DNA of 64,000 bases from Dromiciops gliroides. Taxonomy: Eukaryota > Chordata > Mammalia > Microbiotheria > Microbiotheriidae. Each line of letters opens with the position of its first letter. Within the stretch, counting starts at the first letter, position 1. Both the position numbers and the translations under genes were made by a program. This document shows, in pieces, positions 34,323 through 46,065 of the stretch. The stretch covers positions 55,273,143 through 55,337,142 of the forward strand of contig NC_057867.1 of assembly GCF_019393635.1 (NCBI RefSeq), given 5' to 3'. The notes beneath the pieces are model-generated. The model was not told the DNA's origin and searched no databases. It saw only the letters and a list, made by a program, of their open reading frames with translations.

Positions 34323-34984
34323 TCTGCCAGTAAGGGAGGCTTGATTAAAGGGCTCATTAGCATTTTGGAGCCCTTTGGAGCATGAAGTCAATCTAGGTAT
34401 AGACCGCCAACTTTCCTACCAAATTTGTATTCATTTGTTTTTTTTTTTTTCAAGCAAGCTGGAGGTTCTTGCCCTTTCCTTTCCTTAGCAAAGAAAGAAT
34501 TAGTTTTATATCATGGATAAGTGAGTAGATAAATGATGACCACTATGTAGGCCATCCAAGTGTCTTTGTTTTATGAGATATTGTCCCAGAAGACAATGTG
34601 GTATGGAAGAAAGAATGTTAGATTTGGCCTCAAATGAAATAGGTTCAGATTCTGGTTCTAGGCTACAGACAAATGGTCTCTCTTTGAGGGAAGGAAGTCT
34701 AGACCCACACAAGATCCCTCTTGACAGGAACGGTTGCTTTGGTCTAGGGGCATGTAAGAATTGCATGTTCTTGTTGGTGGCCCCTTAGACAAGATTCTGA
34801 GAGTGAATTTTTCCATCTGAAGAGATGGCAGCAACTAGGGCATTGGTAGATTTTCTGAGGAAATCTATCTTTCTTTGATAGAGGCAGTTATGTACATGCC
34901 TACTCAACCTGCTGAGAGAATAATACATGGAAAATGTTTGTGAACCCCAAAATCTTAGGTGAAGGAGGGGGATTTTGAATTCCT
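34323..34984. other. mostly unique, with a MIR fragment
   Basis: GGTATGGAAGAAAGAATG and AGGTTCAGATTCTGGTTC at 34600-34660 are a degraded MIR. The rest is unassigned. Confidence 0.4.
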
Positions 34985-35000
34985 TAGTCAGTGTTATCTT

Positions 35001-35147
35001 TTTTTTTTTTTAGTGAGGCAATTGGGGTTAAGTGACTTGCCCAGGGTCACACAGCTAGTAAGTGTTAAGTGTCTGAGGCCGGATTTGAACTCAGGTACTC
35101 CTGACTCCAGGGCTGGTGCTCTATCCACTGCGCCACCTAGCTGCTCC
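35001..35147 (-). mobile_element. Type S marsupial SINE
   Basis: Inverted copy with poly(T) at left. Perfect 16-bp TSD TAGTCAGTGTTATCTT at 34985-35000 and 35148-35163. The long perfect TSD and low divergence make it one of the youngest insertions here. Confidence 0.97.
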
Positions 35148-35163
35148 TAGTCAGTGTTATCTT

Positions 35164-35555
35164 AGAATCTAGCCTTCTAGACAAAGAAGAGAAATTTCCT
35201 GGCCAGTGCCAGCTTCTAGAGTAATCTCAAATTTGAAAGTTTAAGGGTCACTTAGAGGAAAGGGGGGATTTTCTGATTCAGCATATTCCTTGGAGAAAGG
35301 AGACGATTGCTTTTGTTCCCAAGCAGCATTCATCCTATTCAAAGAGCAAAGCCCGTGAGTTATTTAGACTGTGTTCATTCTATTGGAAGGACTGGTTTGT
35401 TCCACAGTCCCTAAAGTATATTTGCTTTCTAGGGAAATGAGAATCTAAAACCCAGTGTGGTACTATTAGTCTTGGAAAGACTGTATAGTATCTTGGGAAA
35501 AGAAAGACTTATTGGAATGGCAGAGTGTTGCCCCAATGGCACCTTTAATGTCATT
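35164..35555. other. unique DNA
   Basis: Nothing recognisable. Confidence 0.4.
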
Positions 35556-35865
35556 CCCCTAACTGAGAGGCACTGATGGATTATTTTTATCTTTGTATAT
35601 GTGGCTATTTGCATAGTGTCTTACACATAAAATATGTCCTTAATTAATGTAAAATTAAATTGAATTCTAGCTCTGCAAGAATTTGTGAAAATTAATAATA
35701 GTAATAACAGTGATGAAACATTTCAAACCGTGATTCTATCACTCCTGATTTTGACCTTGGGAAAGTAATTCACCTCTGTGTGCCTCAGTTTCATTATCTA
35801 TAAAATGAAAGGGTTAAACTCGACTATCTCTGAGGTTCCTTGTTCCTCCATATCCTGTAATTTTA
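35556..35865 (+). mobile_element. L2 3' end and MIR remnants
   Basis: ATAGTGTCTTACACATAAAA with CCTTAATTAATG is an L2 terminus (35560-35665). GACCTTGGGAAAGTAATTC, CTCAGTTTCATTATC and AAAATGAAAGGGTTAAAC form a MIR (35735-35865). Confidence 0.6.
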
Positions 35866-35999
35866 CCTCTGCACAGATTGTCCTAAATCTGAGGCTTACA
35901 TTCAGACCACACCCTCTCTCCTGTACAAAGGCACAGCTTTTATTAATTTACATCTTATTTTTAATTTCATTTGTAAAATACACAATCCTGCAAGCAAAT

Positions 36000-36535
36000 T
36001 TTGACCTTGCATGTGCAAGGCATTATGCTAACTGCTAGGGATATAAAACCAAACATCCTATTGAGGAAATTGAACATATAGACATATACATGAGTATCTT
36101 AGTGGGGAGGGAACACTGACAACTAGTATTCCTGTAGGAGGCATTTGTTATATGAGCTGAATCTGGGACTCTAAGAAATGAAGATCAGAAAGGAGTGCCT
36201 TCCAGGCATGAGAGGATGGTTTGGCTAATGGCACAGAGAATGGAGATGGAAAAGTCAAGTTTGGGGAATAGTGTGTAGTACAGTGTTATAGAAATGTCAA
36301 GTATGTGAGAGGGAATAATGTCAAGTAAGTCCAGAAAAGTAGGCTGGGGCCCAGTTGAGAAGGGCTTTAAATGCTAAGCTGAGGAGTTTATACTTTATCC
36401 CAAAGGCAATATGGAACCACTAAAGGTTCTTGACCAGAGGAATGATTTGATCAGACTTCTGATTTAGGAAGATTGTGGTGGTAGTTATGTGGATTATGGA
36501 TTGGCAAGACCAGAGATTGAAAGCTAGTGTTCCAG
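36000..36535 (-). mobile_element. L2 LINE, inverted
   Basis: GGCATTATGCTAACTGCTAGG, GTGCCTTCCAGGCATGAG, GGGCTTTAAATGCTAAGC, TATCCCAAAGGCAATATGG and TTGATCAGACTTCTG are inverted L2 blocks in the right order. It spans the 3' UTR into the reverse-transcriptase end. Confidence 0.8.
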
Positions 36536-36589
36536 TTCAGTAGCTGTACTATTTCACCTGAAAGGAAATGACAACTTAAATTGGAGTGA

Positions 36590-36930
36590 TTGTCAGAGAA
36601 GTAGAGAGACTACATTTAGAGTACTGCATTTAGTTCTGGGTATCACCATTTAGGAAAGACATAGATAAGATGAAGAGATTCCATAGGAGAGCAGCCAGGG
36701 GGCTGAAGGGCCTTGAATCCATTCTGTATGAGGATTAGTTAAAAGTACTCGGAGGGAAGGAAACAAGTATTTATTAGATGTCTATTATGTATCCGGCATT
36801 GTTCTAAACACTTCACAAATATTATATCACTTGAACAAAGGCTATGGTGGGTGAATGTCGGGGAAAGGAATCATGATAGCTTTGTATAAGAGTGTCAATT
36901 GATACAAAGAGGTCAAGAAAGTGGAGGACT
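36590..36930 (+). mobile_element. CR1/L3 LINE fragment
   Basis: TGCATTTAGTTCTGGGTATC, AAAGACATAGATAAGATG and GAGAGCAGCCAGGGGGC match the forward CR1/L3 3' region. GGAATCATGATAGCTTTG at 36866 continues it after a small L2-like terminus (36755-36840). Confidence 0.65.
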
Positions 36931-37068
36931 GAGAAAAAGACCATCAGATTTGGCAACTGAGAGATGACTCAGAGATGATCTTACGGCAGCTTCAGTTGAG
37001 TAATAAAGGGGGGGTCAGAACCTGGATTGAAAAGAGATAAAAAATAAATTAAGGGACAGACAATAAAG

Positions 37069-40000
37069 ACAATGGGGTGGAGCCAAGATGGTAGCTTAGG
37101 GGCAGCCATCCAGCTGAACTCTCTCAACATTCCCCTCCAGACAACTTTAAAATAATACCTCAAATAAAATTTTGAGTGGAAGAGCCAACAAAAGGTTGAG
37201 ATAGTTTTCTTATGCCAGAAAAATTAAGAGATTGATAGGAGAAGTCTGTCACATGGGGATAGAAGCTAGGCTAGAGTTCACACATACAGCAGCAACAGTG
37301 GCCATAGTAGCAGTACTTTCAGTAGTTCTCAGCCCAGAGATGGTAAGAGTGCTGGACAACTGGTCAGAAAGAGAATACAGGGGACCCTTTGCTGACACTG
37401 GGTACAGCTGATGATGATTGAAAACTCTATTGCTGATACACAATTCTGGATCTCAGTTCTAGGGCAGAGAGGAGTACTGGTGGTCACAAGGGAGCAGTGA
37501 CCCTGATCACAGTTGCAAAGCAAAGACAAACACAAGTACTTGTGGCTTCAGGGGACAAAGGGAACCTTCCTGGGTAAAGACAAGAGTTCAGACCAGGAGA
37601 GCAGTGATCGTACCTCTCCTAGGATCATACCACCTTGGAAGTATCCAAAACTTGCAGACCTCCAGAACTAGCTCTGAAATGAGCAGCATGAAAAAGCCTG
37701 AATCTTGGGACTGTGCCTCCCCACCCGGAGGTGAGCATGGGCCCAATTTTAACATAAAATTAAAAGTTAAGAAATAAGTTGGAAAAAAAAGCAAACAACA
37801 ACAGCAGCAAAATAACTTGACCATAAAAAGTTGCTAACGTGGCAAGGAAGACCAAGACAAAAACTCAGATGATGACAACAATGTGAAAAAAAAAACCTAA
37901 AAACTACAAAAGTCTAAAAGAAAAATACTAATTTGACCCAAACCCAACAAGAATTCCTTGAAGAGTTAAAGAAAGAGATGAGAGTGGTAGAGGAAAATTT
38001 GAGAAAAGAAATGAGAGTGATACAAGAAAATTATGAAAAGAGACTTCAAAGCTTAGTAAAAGAGACACCAAAATTACAGAAGAAAATAACCCCTTAAAAA
38101 TTAGAATTGGCCAGATGGAAAAGGAAGTACAAAATCTTGCTGAAGAAAATAATTCCTTACAAATCAGAATTGGGTAAGTGGAAGCTAATAACTCCACAAG
38201 ACATCAAGAAACAATGAAACAAAATGAAAAGAATGAAAAATAGAAGAAAAGGTGAAATATCATTGGAAAAATGATCTGGAAAATAGATCAAGAAGAGTTA
38301 ACTTAAGAATTATTGGACTACTTGAAAATCATGATCAAAGAGTCTAGACATTATATTTCAAGAAATTATCAAGCAAAACTGCCCTGATATCTTAGACCAG
38401 AGGGTAAAATAAAAATTTAAAACAATACACTGAGCACTAGGTGGAAGATATCCCAAAATGACAACTTGCAATAATATTTTAGCCAAATCCCAGAGCATTC
38501 AGGTCAAAGAAAAAATAATTCAAGCAGCAGAAAGAAATAATTCAAATATTGTAGAGCCATAGTCAGGATCACACAGGATTTAGTAGCTTCCACATTAAAG
38601 TATCAATGGGCCTGGAATATGATATTTTGGAAGACAAAGGAGCTAGTATTACAATTAAGTATAACCTATTCAGCAGAACTGAGTATAATCTTTCCAGGGG
38701 AAAATGGATATTCAATGAAACAGAGGATTTTCAAGCATTCCTGATGAAAAAAAAAACAGAGCTGAATAGAAAATTTGACATTCAAACACAAGACTCGAGA
38801 GAAGTATAAAAAGGTGAACATGAAAGAGTAATCATAAGGAACTCAATAAGCTTAAATGATTTATGTTCCTGTATGGGAAGATGATATATGTAACTGTTGA
38901 GAACTTTATCATTATCAGTGTAGTTAAAAGGAGTCTAACATAGACAGAGGGCATGAGTGTGAATTATGTTGGAATGATCTCTAAAAAAATGAAGGAAGGA
39001 ATGAAAAGGAAAGATGCCCTGGGAGAAGGGGGAAGGGAGAGGTAGAATGGGAAAAATTTTCACATAAAAGAGGCACATAAGAAAGAGCTTTTACAAGGGA
39101 GGGGGAAATGGGGGGGAGCATAGTTGGCAATGTTTAAATCTCATTCTCATTGGAATTGGCTCAGAGAGGGAAGAATACACATACACACATACACACACAC
39201 ATACTCATGTATAAAAATGTAACTTACCCAATAGGGAAATAGGAGGAGAAGGGGATAAGAGAAAGGGAAGAGATGATAAAAGAGAGGAAGGATTAAGGGA
39301 AGCAGTAGTTAGAAGCAAAATAGACTTTTGAAGAGAGGATAAAAAGAGAGGAAGAAACAGAAGAATTTGGGGTGAAGGGAAATACACAGTAAGCATAACT
39401 ATTAATGAGTAAGATGAGCTCATCCATAAAATGGAAGCAAATAGCAAAATGGATTAGAAATTAGATATATTGTTTAAAAGAGATGCACTTGAAACAGAAA
39501 GACTCACAGAGTTAAAATAAAGGACTTGAACAGAGTCTATTATGCTTCAGCTAGATTTTTAAAAGGCAGGAGTAGCAATCATGATCTCAAACGAAGCAAA
39601 AGCAAAAATAGAACTAATTAAAAGAGGTAATCAGGGAAACTACATTATGCTAAAAGGTACCATAGACAATGAAGTAATAACAAAAATATTTACAGCAAGT
39701 TTATCTGAGAAAGGCCTAATTTCTCAAATATATAGTGAGTCAAATTTATAAAAGTGAAGAGTCATTACCCAATTGATAAATGGTCAAAAGGAGATTAATA
39801 GGCAGTTTTCAGATGAAGAAATCAAAGCTATAGTCACATGAAAAATGCTCTAAATCACTAGTAATTAGAGAAATGCAAATTAAAGCAACACTGAGGTACT
39901 ACCCCATACCTATGATACATGACAAATGTTGGAGGAGATGAGGGGAAAATAGGTACACTAATTAATAGCTGGTGGAGCAGTTAAGTGGTCCAATGATTTT

Positions 40001-40660
40001 GGAGAACAATTTGGAGCTAGGCCCAAAGGGCTATAAAACTGTGCATACATCTCAAGACAGAAATTATGCTATGAGGTTTATATCCCAAAGAGATCAAAGG
40101 AAAAGGACCTATATGTACAAAAATATTTATAACAATTTTTTTTTGGTGGCAAAGAATTGGAATTGAGGGGATGCCCATCAACTGGAGAATGGCTGAACAA
40201 GTTTTGGCATATGATAGTGATGGAGTAATATTGTGCTATAAGAAATTACAAGGTGTATAGTTTCAGAAAAAAACTATTTGAACTTAGGCAAAGTGAAGTA
40301 AAAAGAACCAGGAGATGAATGTACACAATATTGTAATGACAACAAACTGTGAAAGACTTATCTACTTTTATCAATGAAATAATCCAAGACAATTCCAAAG
40401 GACTCATAATGAAAAAAGAAAGAACTGATGAACTCAGTGCAAATTGAAGTAAAATTTTCTCACTTTATTTTTCTTGTTTTTTGGGAAACATGGCAAGCAT
40501 GAAAATATGTTTTGTGTGATTTCATATGTGTAATTGATATCTTATTGCTTGCCTTCTCAGTGATTGTGAAAGAGGTTGGGAAGGAAGGAGGGGGTACATT
40601 TTAGAACTCAAAATTTAAAAAGAAAAGAATCTTAAAATAAAATAAATAAATAAAAATTTA
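37069..40660 (+). mobile_element. ORF2-deleted L1 element, copy 2
   Basis: This is a 3.6-kb element collinear with 15185-19050. The leader starts at GTGGAGCCAAGATGGTAGC and includes CCCAGAGATGGTAAGAG and GCAGCATGAAAAAGCC. The ORF1 remnant (about 37680-38808) has a Glu/Lys-rich coiled coil near 37950-38180 and VNLRIIG near 38297. Its C-terminal domain reads AWNMIFWKTKELVL in one frame (about 38613-38654), then FNETEDFQAFLMKK in another after a frameshift. After a purine-rich spacer, 39566-39690 encodes AGVAIMISNEAKAK and ELIKRGNQGNY, an L1 ORF2 endonuclease remnant. The marsupial L1 3' end (39700-40660) follows with the rest of ORF2 absent. No SINE interrupts this copy. Confidence 0.82.
39566..39690 (+). 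pseudogene. L1 ORF2 endonuclease remnant
   Basis: An open stretch of about 41 codons reads AGVAIMISNEAKAKIE, then LIKRG and GNYIMLKGTIDNEVI. This is the part of the L1 endonuclease domain around the AGVAILIS motif. The reverse-transcriptase domain that should follow is missing, and the sequence passes straight to the L1 3' end. Confidence 0.7.
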
Positions 40661-41087
40661 AAAGATAAGAAAGAAACTAGAAGCAATGGAAAATAGAGAA
40701 ATTACTTTTTTTTACAAGTTCATTTGCTGTTTCTTCATCTCCCCCACCTATTGTTGGGACATTTTTAAAAAAATGATTGTCATTTTATCACACTTTCTTT
40801 TACATGAGAGAGTTGCTTTTCTTAGTTTTGGGGTAGTGATGTTGTTGTTTGCATTTTTGTTGGTAGTTGGTGATATTCTTGCCTTAACACATGCAAACTT
40901 GACTTTTCTCTGTATCCCTCTACCCAAGCAGCTGAACTTTTTTGAGAGTCGTTCTGCCTGAAATTTTTGCTCAAATTGGAACAGGTCGTCTTTCCACTTC
41001 TCCATCTCTGCTCCTAAAGAGACTTCATTGATTGATTTAACTCTACTTAATGTTTCTATCCAGAAAGCTTAGCCATATGATTGAACA
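40661..41087. other. unique DNA with a possible minus-strand exon
   Basis: No repeat seen. On the minus strand an open frame from about 41055 to 40748 contains INEVSLGAEMEKWKDDLF and FEQKFQAERLSKKF. TCTCTTTAG/GAGCAG near 41015 would be a fair splice acceptor and GTAGAG near 40928 a weak donor. I do not recognise the peptide. Confidence 0.3.
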
Positions 41088-41315
41088 GAGGCAGCAGGGC
41101 CTAGTAGATAGAGAATTGCAGTCAGATTTAGAAAGGCCTGGGTTTCAGTCCCACCTTTGACATTAGCTGGTTCACTCTGAGCAACTTCGCTGGTATCTCT
41201 GAACTTCATCTTCCTCATCTGTAAAATGGGAAATAGAACCAAATCTTATGGTTGTTATTAAGATCAAGTAAGACTGTTTATTTTTAAAAGTCTTAGAAAC
41301 CAGAAAGCATCCTAT
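41088..41315 (+). mobile_element. tRNA-headed SINE with MIR-like body, diverged
   Basis: GAGGCAGCAGGGCCTAGTAG, GGCCTGGGTTTCAGTCCC, CTTCCTCATCTGTAAAATGG and GAAACCAGAAAGCATCC. Confidence 0.65.
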
Positions 41316-42480
41316 TAATGTCAGTTATTCTTTTGTTTCTCCTGCCATCCCACTTATTCTTATCAGACTGATTTCAAAATATGAACCACACATTTACAAA
41401 CTGTTGGTGGCACCAATCAGCAGTGGCTGAAATTACTATTCTAATTTCTCCATCAGGGAGGCTTTACCAGTGGATAATAAGCCTTAGTGGATTCTCTGCC
41501 AAGAAATCTTCTCTAGTGGTAAATGGGGCTCCTAGTGTAGACTTCTCCATGCTAAGATCAAGATTACCACAGGTTTCTCTGTTAGCAGTGGAAAAGAGAC
41601 AGTCATTATACAGCAGCCAAATGTAATTTTACCAGGTAAGAAGACAAGCCACTTTTGGCTGCCATGACCCATTCACCTAAATAGCCTCCTTTCCCTCCTG
41701 CCCCCTTCCTTTGCATAAATCAGCAGATACTGCAATTTTCATAGTGTTAGACTCTGAAGTAATCACAGGGCTGAGCTATTTCACAATTCCACCATAGCAA
41801 AAGGGTTCAACTGAACCCTGGGGCCTGCTCTTTCATTTCACCATCAGACAATGGCCCACTTATAAGCAATTACTTATTATATGTTGGAAGACAATTGCAA
41901 AGCTCCAGCACCATTTGCCAAATGTAATTGGTTGAAATTGGGCATAATTTGTCCTGAACTCATTTTCTTTTTTTCTGATTTTTCCATATTTCCATTCCTA
42001 TGCAAGAGCTATTCAGTAAATGCTTGAACGAAAACACAGAGGATAGATCTTTGCCCAGTTGGCCAAAGTTCGACAACAGGACTAAACTATTTAATAATAG
42101 AGCTTTCACTTATTCTATGGGTGATTTTTGACAAATGATTTGGAATGCTGGTTACTTGCTAATTTTGTAAATATTTAAATATTTCCCTATTTCTGACACC
42201 AGAGCTTAGATATGTAAATAAAAATAAAGCTTTTAGATTTTATCATGACTAAAATTTTTAAATATTAAATTTCTACTAATGGTTGTTTTTTTACATAATA
42301 ACAGAAAAGTTAAAAACTGAATTTGAATGGGGAAAAGTCTGGCTTCAGTTAAAACGTTGTAATTAGAAAATATTGTCAAAGAGTTAAATGGAAGTTAATT
42401 GCTGTGAAGTCCACATATTAACCAAAGCTAGGCTGACTTCCTGCCTAGTATTTAGGGAGAGGAACTTTAAAGAACAGAGC
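41316..42480. other. unique DNA, possible conserved non-coding element at 41700-41990
   Basis: No repeat recognised. 41860-41960 carries GCAATTACTTATTATATG and TTTGCCAAATGTAATTGG in balanced surroundings. 42100-42440 is AT-rich. The 81-codon frame at 41381 has no recognisable domain. Confidence 0.4.
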
Positions 42481-42660
42481 TTTGTGACAGTGGCTTACAT
42501 TTATGTAGAACTTTAAGTACACACAAACAATCCCATGAAAATGTGAATATCTGTTTCTAAAATAAAAATAATAATTCAGTATAGGTCTTGTATAGGGCTT
42601 TAAGTTTACAAAGCACTTTATGTCTGGGACATGTGTGTATATTGCATAAAAATATAGCAT
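42481..42660 (-). mobile_element. MIR 3' tail remnants, inverted
   Basis: TACATTTATGTAGAACTTTAAG and AGTTTACAAAGCACTTTATG are two inverted MIR tails. Confidence 0.5.
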
Positions 42661-42667
42661 ATATATG

Positions 42668-42920
42668 TATATGTTAGTGTTGTTCAGTTGTTCCAATTGT
42701 GTCTCCATTTGGGGTTTTCTTGGCAAAGATACTAGAGTGGTTTGTCATTTCCCTCTCTAGCTCATTTTACAGATGAAGAAAATGAGGCAAACAGAGTGAA
42801 GTGACTTGTCCAGAGTCACACAGCTAGTGTCTGAGACTGGATTGGAATTTAGGGAGATGAGTTTTCTTAACTTTAGGCCTGGTGTTCTATGCACTGCAGC
42901 GCCACCTAGCTGCTCCTATT
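42668..42920 (-). mobile_element. Type M marsupial SINE
   Basis: Full inverted copy: GTTGTTCAGTTGTTCC, TTTGGGGTTTTCTTGGC, TTACAGATGAAGAAAATG, GTGACTTGTCCAGAGTCACA, GCCACCTAGCTGCTCC. TSD-like TATAGCATATATA lies at about 42653-42665 and 42925-42937. Confidence 0.93.
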
Positions 42921-42954
42921 ATGTATATAGCATATATACCCATTACGCTGCACT

Positions 42955-43215
42955 GTCTGCAATAATAATAATGATAACATTAAAACATTTCGATACTGCT
43001 TTTAGGTTTTCAAAGTGATTTCTAAACAATATTCAGTTTGATCCTCACTAATCCTATGAAATAGGTTCTATTATTATCATCACTGTTTTATAGAAGAGGA
43101 AACGGAGGCAGACAAGTTAAGTGACTTGCCTATAGTCACATAGCTGGTAATCATCTGAGGTTGGATTTGAACTCAGGAATCTCTTGGATCCATGTCCAGT
43201 GTTCTGTCTACTGTG
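42955..43215 (-). mobile_element. MIR-type SINE
   Basis: AATAATAATGATAAC tail, TTCAAAGTGATTTCTAAAC, GAGGAAACGGAGGCAGAC, GTGACTTGCCTATAGTCAC, GGATTTGAACTCAGG. Confidence 0.8.
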
Positions 43216-44703
43216 TCCCTTCTCCAAAGAATCAAGGGCATTAGCCCAGTGCCTTATCCTTCATAGACCCTTATTTTTATTCTTTTTTTCTGACTTGTAC
43301 AGTAAGGTTTAGCTTCTTAATTTAAATAGTCTTTAACAATCTTATTTATTTTATTTACTTATCTGCTATTTCCCTTTTATAAAGAGGATACAAAGAGAAA
43401 CTTGAATCTAGTCTACTGTACTTTCTGCCAACCATTACAGATCAATTCATAACTCCATGTGTTGGTTGTTTTATTCTTTTTCACAAGAGCCTTCTTTTGT
43501 AGTAGGTATTCTTATCCTTATTTTATAAACTAAGAAACTCGGCTTGTATCTAAGGATAATAAGAGCAGACAGTTACTACCTCATGGTTACCAATGCATTT
43601 TATCTTCATGACTACCCTGTGAGGTATTCCAGTCCAACCTAACAAATAGTTGGAAACACCATTGATTTGATGCATCACATACACTGTAAGTGATGTGGAG
43701 GGCAGCACTAACCATAAGGGAAGGCATTATTTGTCATTTTAATCGCTTCCCTGGGAGACAATACCATAAGTATTATCATCTCTATTTTATATCAGTCCCC
43801 TTTGCCCCAACTCCCAGTGACCTCCTGAAATCAATGACCCCTTTCCTCTACAGTACTGGCAAGAAAGAGATGAACTGAATCAAACTTGATTATTAACTCA
43901 GTTCAACTTCTATCCTTCTCTCTCACCTTTTAAATCCAGTATAATTCCCTTTTTGACTATACTTCTCCCCACACACACTCTCACCCTGAACACTCATGTC
44001 CCCTCCACTCCAGGTATGTGTGTGTGGAGGGGGGGGACCATGAACCAAATATGAGCTGTACAGTCATTGCCTTATGGAAATATTCATGGCAGTGTTTTGG
44101 TGTAAGAAAAGATTTTGCTAATGACATGCTTGAAAACATGGTATTTAAAAAATTGATTAATATGTTCAGTGCTTACTTTGTTTTAGCCAAGAATTTAATC
44201 AAAAGCGAGGCACTTTTATCTGTCTTTGTTTTAGAAATTGTCAGAAATTAATCAAAAGATCTCCCAATGGAACAGGGAAAACTGACTGCTCAAAGCCTGG
44301 GAGAGGAACAAGGCTTATTTTCCTCCTGCTTGCTGTCTCCATGGAAATAGGAGAGGATGAATAGGAGGGAGGAAAACAACCCAAGAAGGAGTTATAAGGT
44401 TATTTTGAATGAATGCAACACTAATTCAGAATTTTAGAAACAACTTATTTTTTTTTTTACTAAAATTCATTTTGGTGATTTGTTTATCAACTGACACTTG
44501 CATTTAGTTTATGTCCAACACTAGTAGCACTGTTTAAAACAATTTTAAAAATTTCAAATGAAGCCTTTATTTATAAATGTTGCAAGTACTTCCAACTGAC
44601 AAATGGGCTGTGTTGTAAAAGTTCATGTTTAAATCACATATTTAGAACTCAGAACTTGTTTCTCCTTTAAAACAGCCCAACATATTAAATGGTTGTTGGG
44701 TTG

Positions 44704-44707
<4 letters not shown>
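43216..44707. other. mostly unique DNA
   Basis: A degraded inverted MIR may lie at 43495-43640. The rest shows no recognised repeat or domain. The 77-codon frame at 44018 is not recognisable. Confidence 0.4.

Positions 44708-44758
<51 letters not shown>
44708..44758 (+). repeat. (CT)n microsatellite
   Basis: About 51 bp of pure CT, a mirror repeat able to form triplex DNA. Confidence 0.97.
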
Positions 44759-44759
<1 letters not shown>

Positions 44760-44815
44760 AGTATATGTATGTGTGTATATACAGTGTGTGTATATATAAA
44801 CACACATGCACACAC

Positions 44816-44816
<1 letters not shown>

Positions 44817-44870
<54 letters not shown>
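44817..44870 (+). repeat. (GATA)13 tetranucleotide repeat
   Basis: 54 bp of uninterrupted GATA, separated from the CT tract by a 58-bp TG/TA/CA-rich spacer. Confidence 0.97.
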
Positions 44871-46065
44871 GCAATACCTCTTTAAGTCCTGGTATTCAAT
44901 CCAATTCAACAAGTACTTGTGAAACAGTCTCTGCTTTTGGAGCTTACATTCTTCTGGCTGAAATATTTTTATGTAGTGAAAATGGTAGAGTAGAAATGAA
45001 GGTTGTTGCAGGTGCCAGCAGTATAAGTAGAGCAGGCACCTGGGACTTTGTTCCCAGGTCACTCACACAAATTTAACAGATATTCACTTCTGCTGCAATA
45101 CAGGAACCAATTCTCTCTCCTGGTCAACTGAATTTGTTCTTGTTACTATTTGTATTATTTTCATATTATTAATTATATCACTGGTTTGAGGGAAGTTTCT
45201 TGTTGCTTGCTCTCAGTGCCAAAATGGTTCGTTACAACTGGTATCTGTATGTTTTATGTCTTTGATGTGCTAAGGAGATGTCCGTGGGTTGCCTTTGGAA
45301 TTTAATCACTATTTATAATAATTTTATGGGAAAATGCATAGGAAGTTCTAACTTGGAATACCTAGGACCATAGGGGACCTCTCTCTCCAGCTGGAGACTT
45401 AGCAGTGAAGAGAAAACTTCTGTAGTAAGAAGGGGAGATTCCTTTCTTTTTCAATCATAGTAGTAGATACACTTGCTTCAGTAGGGATTCATATGCCAGG
45501 GATATTTCTATATCACTTGCTTGTACTTTGAGGAACTTCCTATGTGTCCAAAGTATTGCATTCATGTGAAGATGAATTATGATTCTTATTTTCAGGGTTT
45601 TTTTGTTCGTTATGGTTGTGTCTACACGCACAAAAGAGTTTGACTATCTTGACAGGTCATCTGTCAAACTGGCTTCTGTGTAGTTATATTCAACATACAT
45701 TGCTGAACTGCCAGAACTGTGGAAGAATATGAACTTTTTGTTCAACATATCTTCCTGAAGGCTTTAGTTATACTGGTCAGTATGTTTCACTCTTTTTTTT
45801 TTTTCTGAGTGCTGTAGACCCTCTACCCACCATGCTTATTTTAAGAAAGACGTCTTACTAAATGATATCTTGAAACCAGTAACCAAAACAATTGGCATCC
45901 TTAAATTTTAAACATAATTCCAAGGTTACATAAAATATCCAGGAGTTGGCAAGTAGGTGAATGTGTATTACACTATTTAGAAACATTGAAATGATTAAAA
46001 TTGAATAAACAAAACATCTGAGTCATTTAGACAACTTCTCTTTCCTTTCTATCCTATTCTAGATT
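44871..46065. other. unique DNA
   Basis: A short inverted L2 terminus is possible at 44895-44955 (CCAATTCAACAAGTACTTG). The remainder is unassigned. Confidence 0.4.

Noticed and set aside
38606..38808. 67-codon frame ending FDIQTQDSREV as a new small gene
   Set aside because: It is the C-terminal part of the L1 ORF1 remnant. The beginning of the frame is out of phase with ORF1 and enters the right frame after a frameshift.
44685..45062. 125-codon minus frame with Arg-Glu and Ser-Ile-Tyr repeats
   Set aside because: Translation of the CT and GATA microsatellites.
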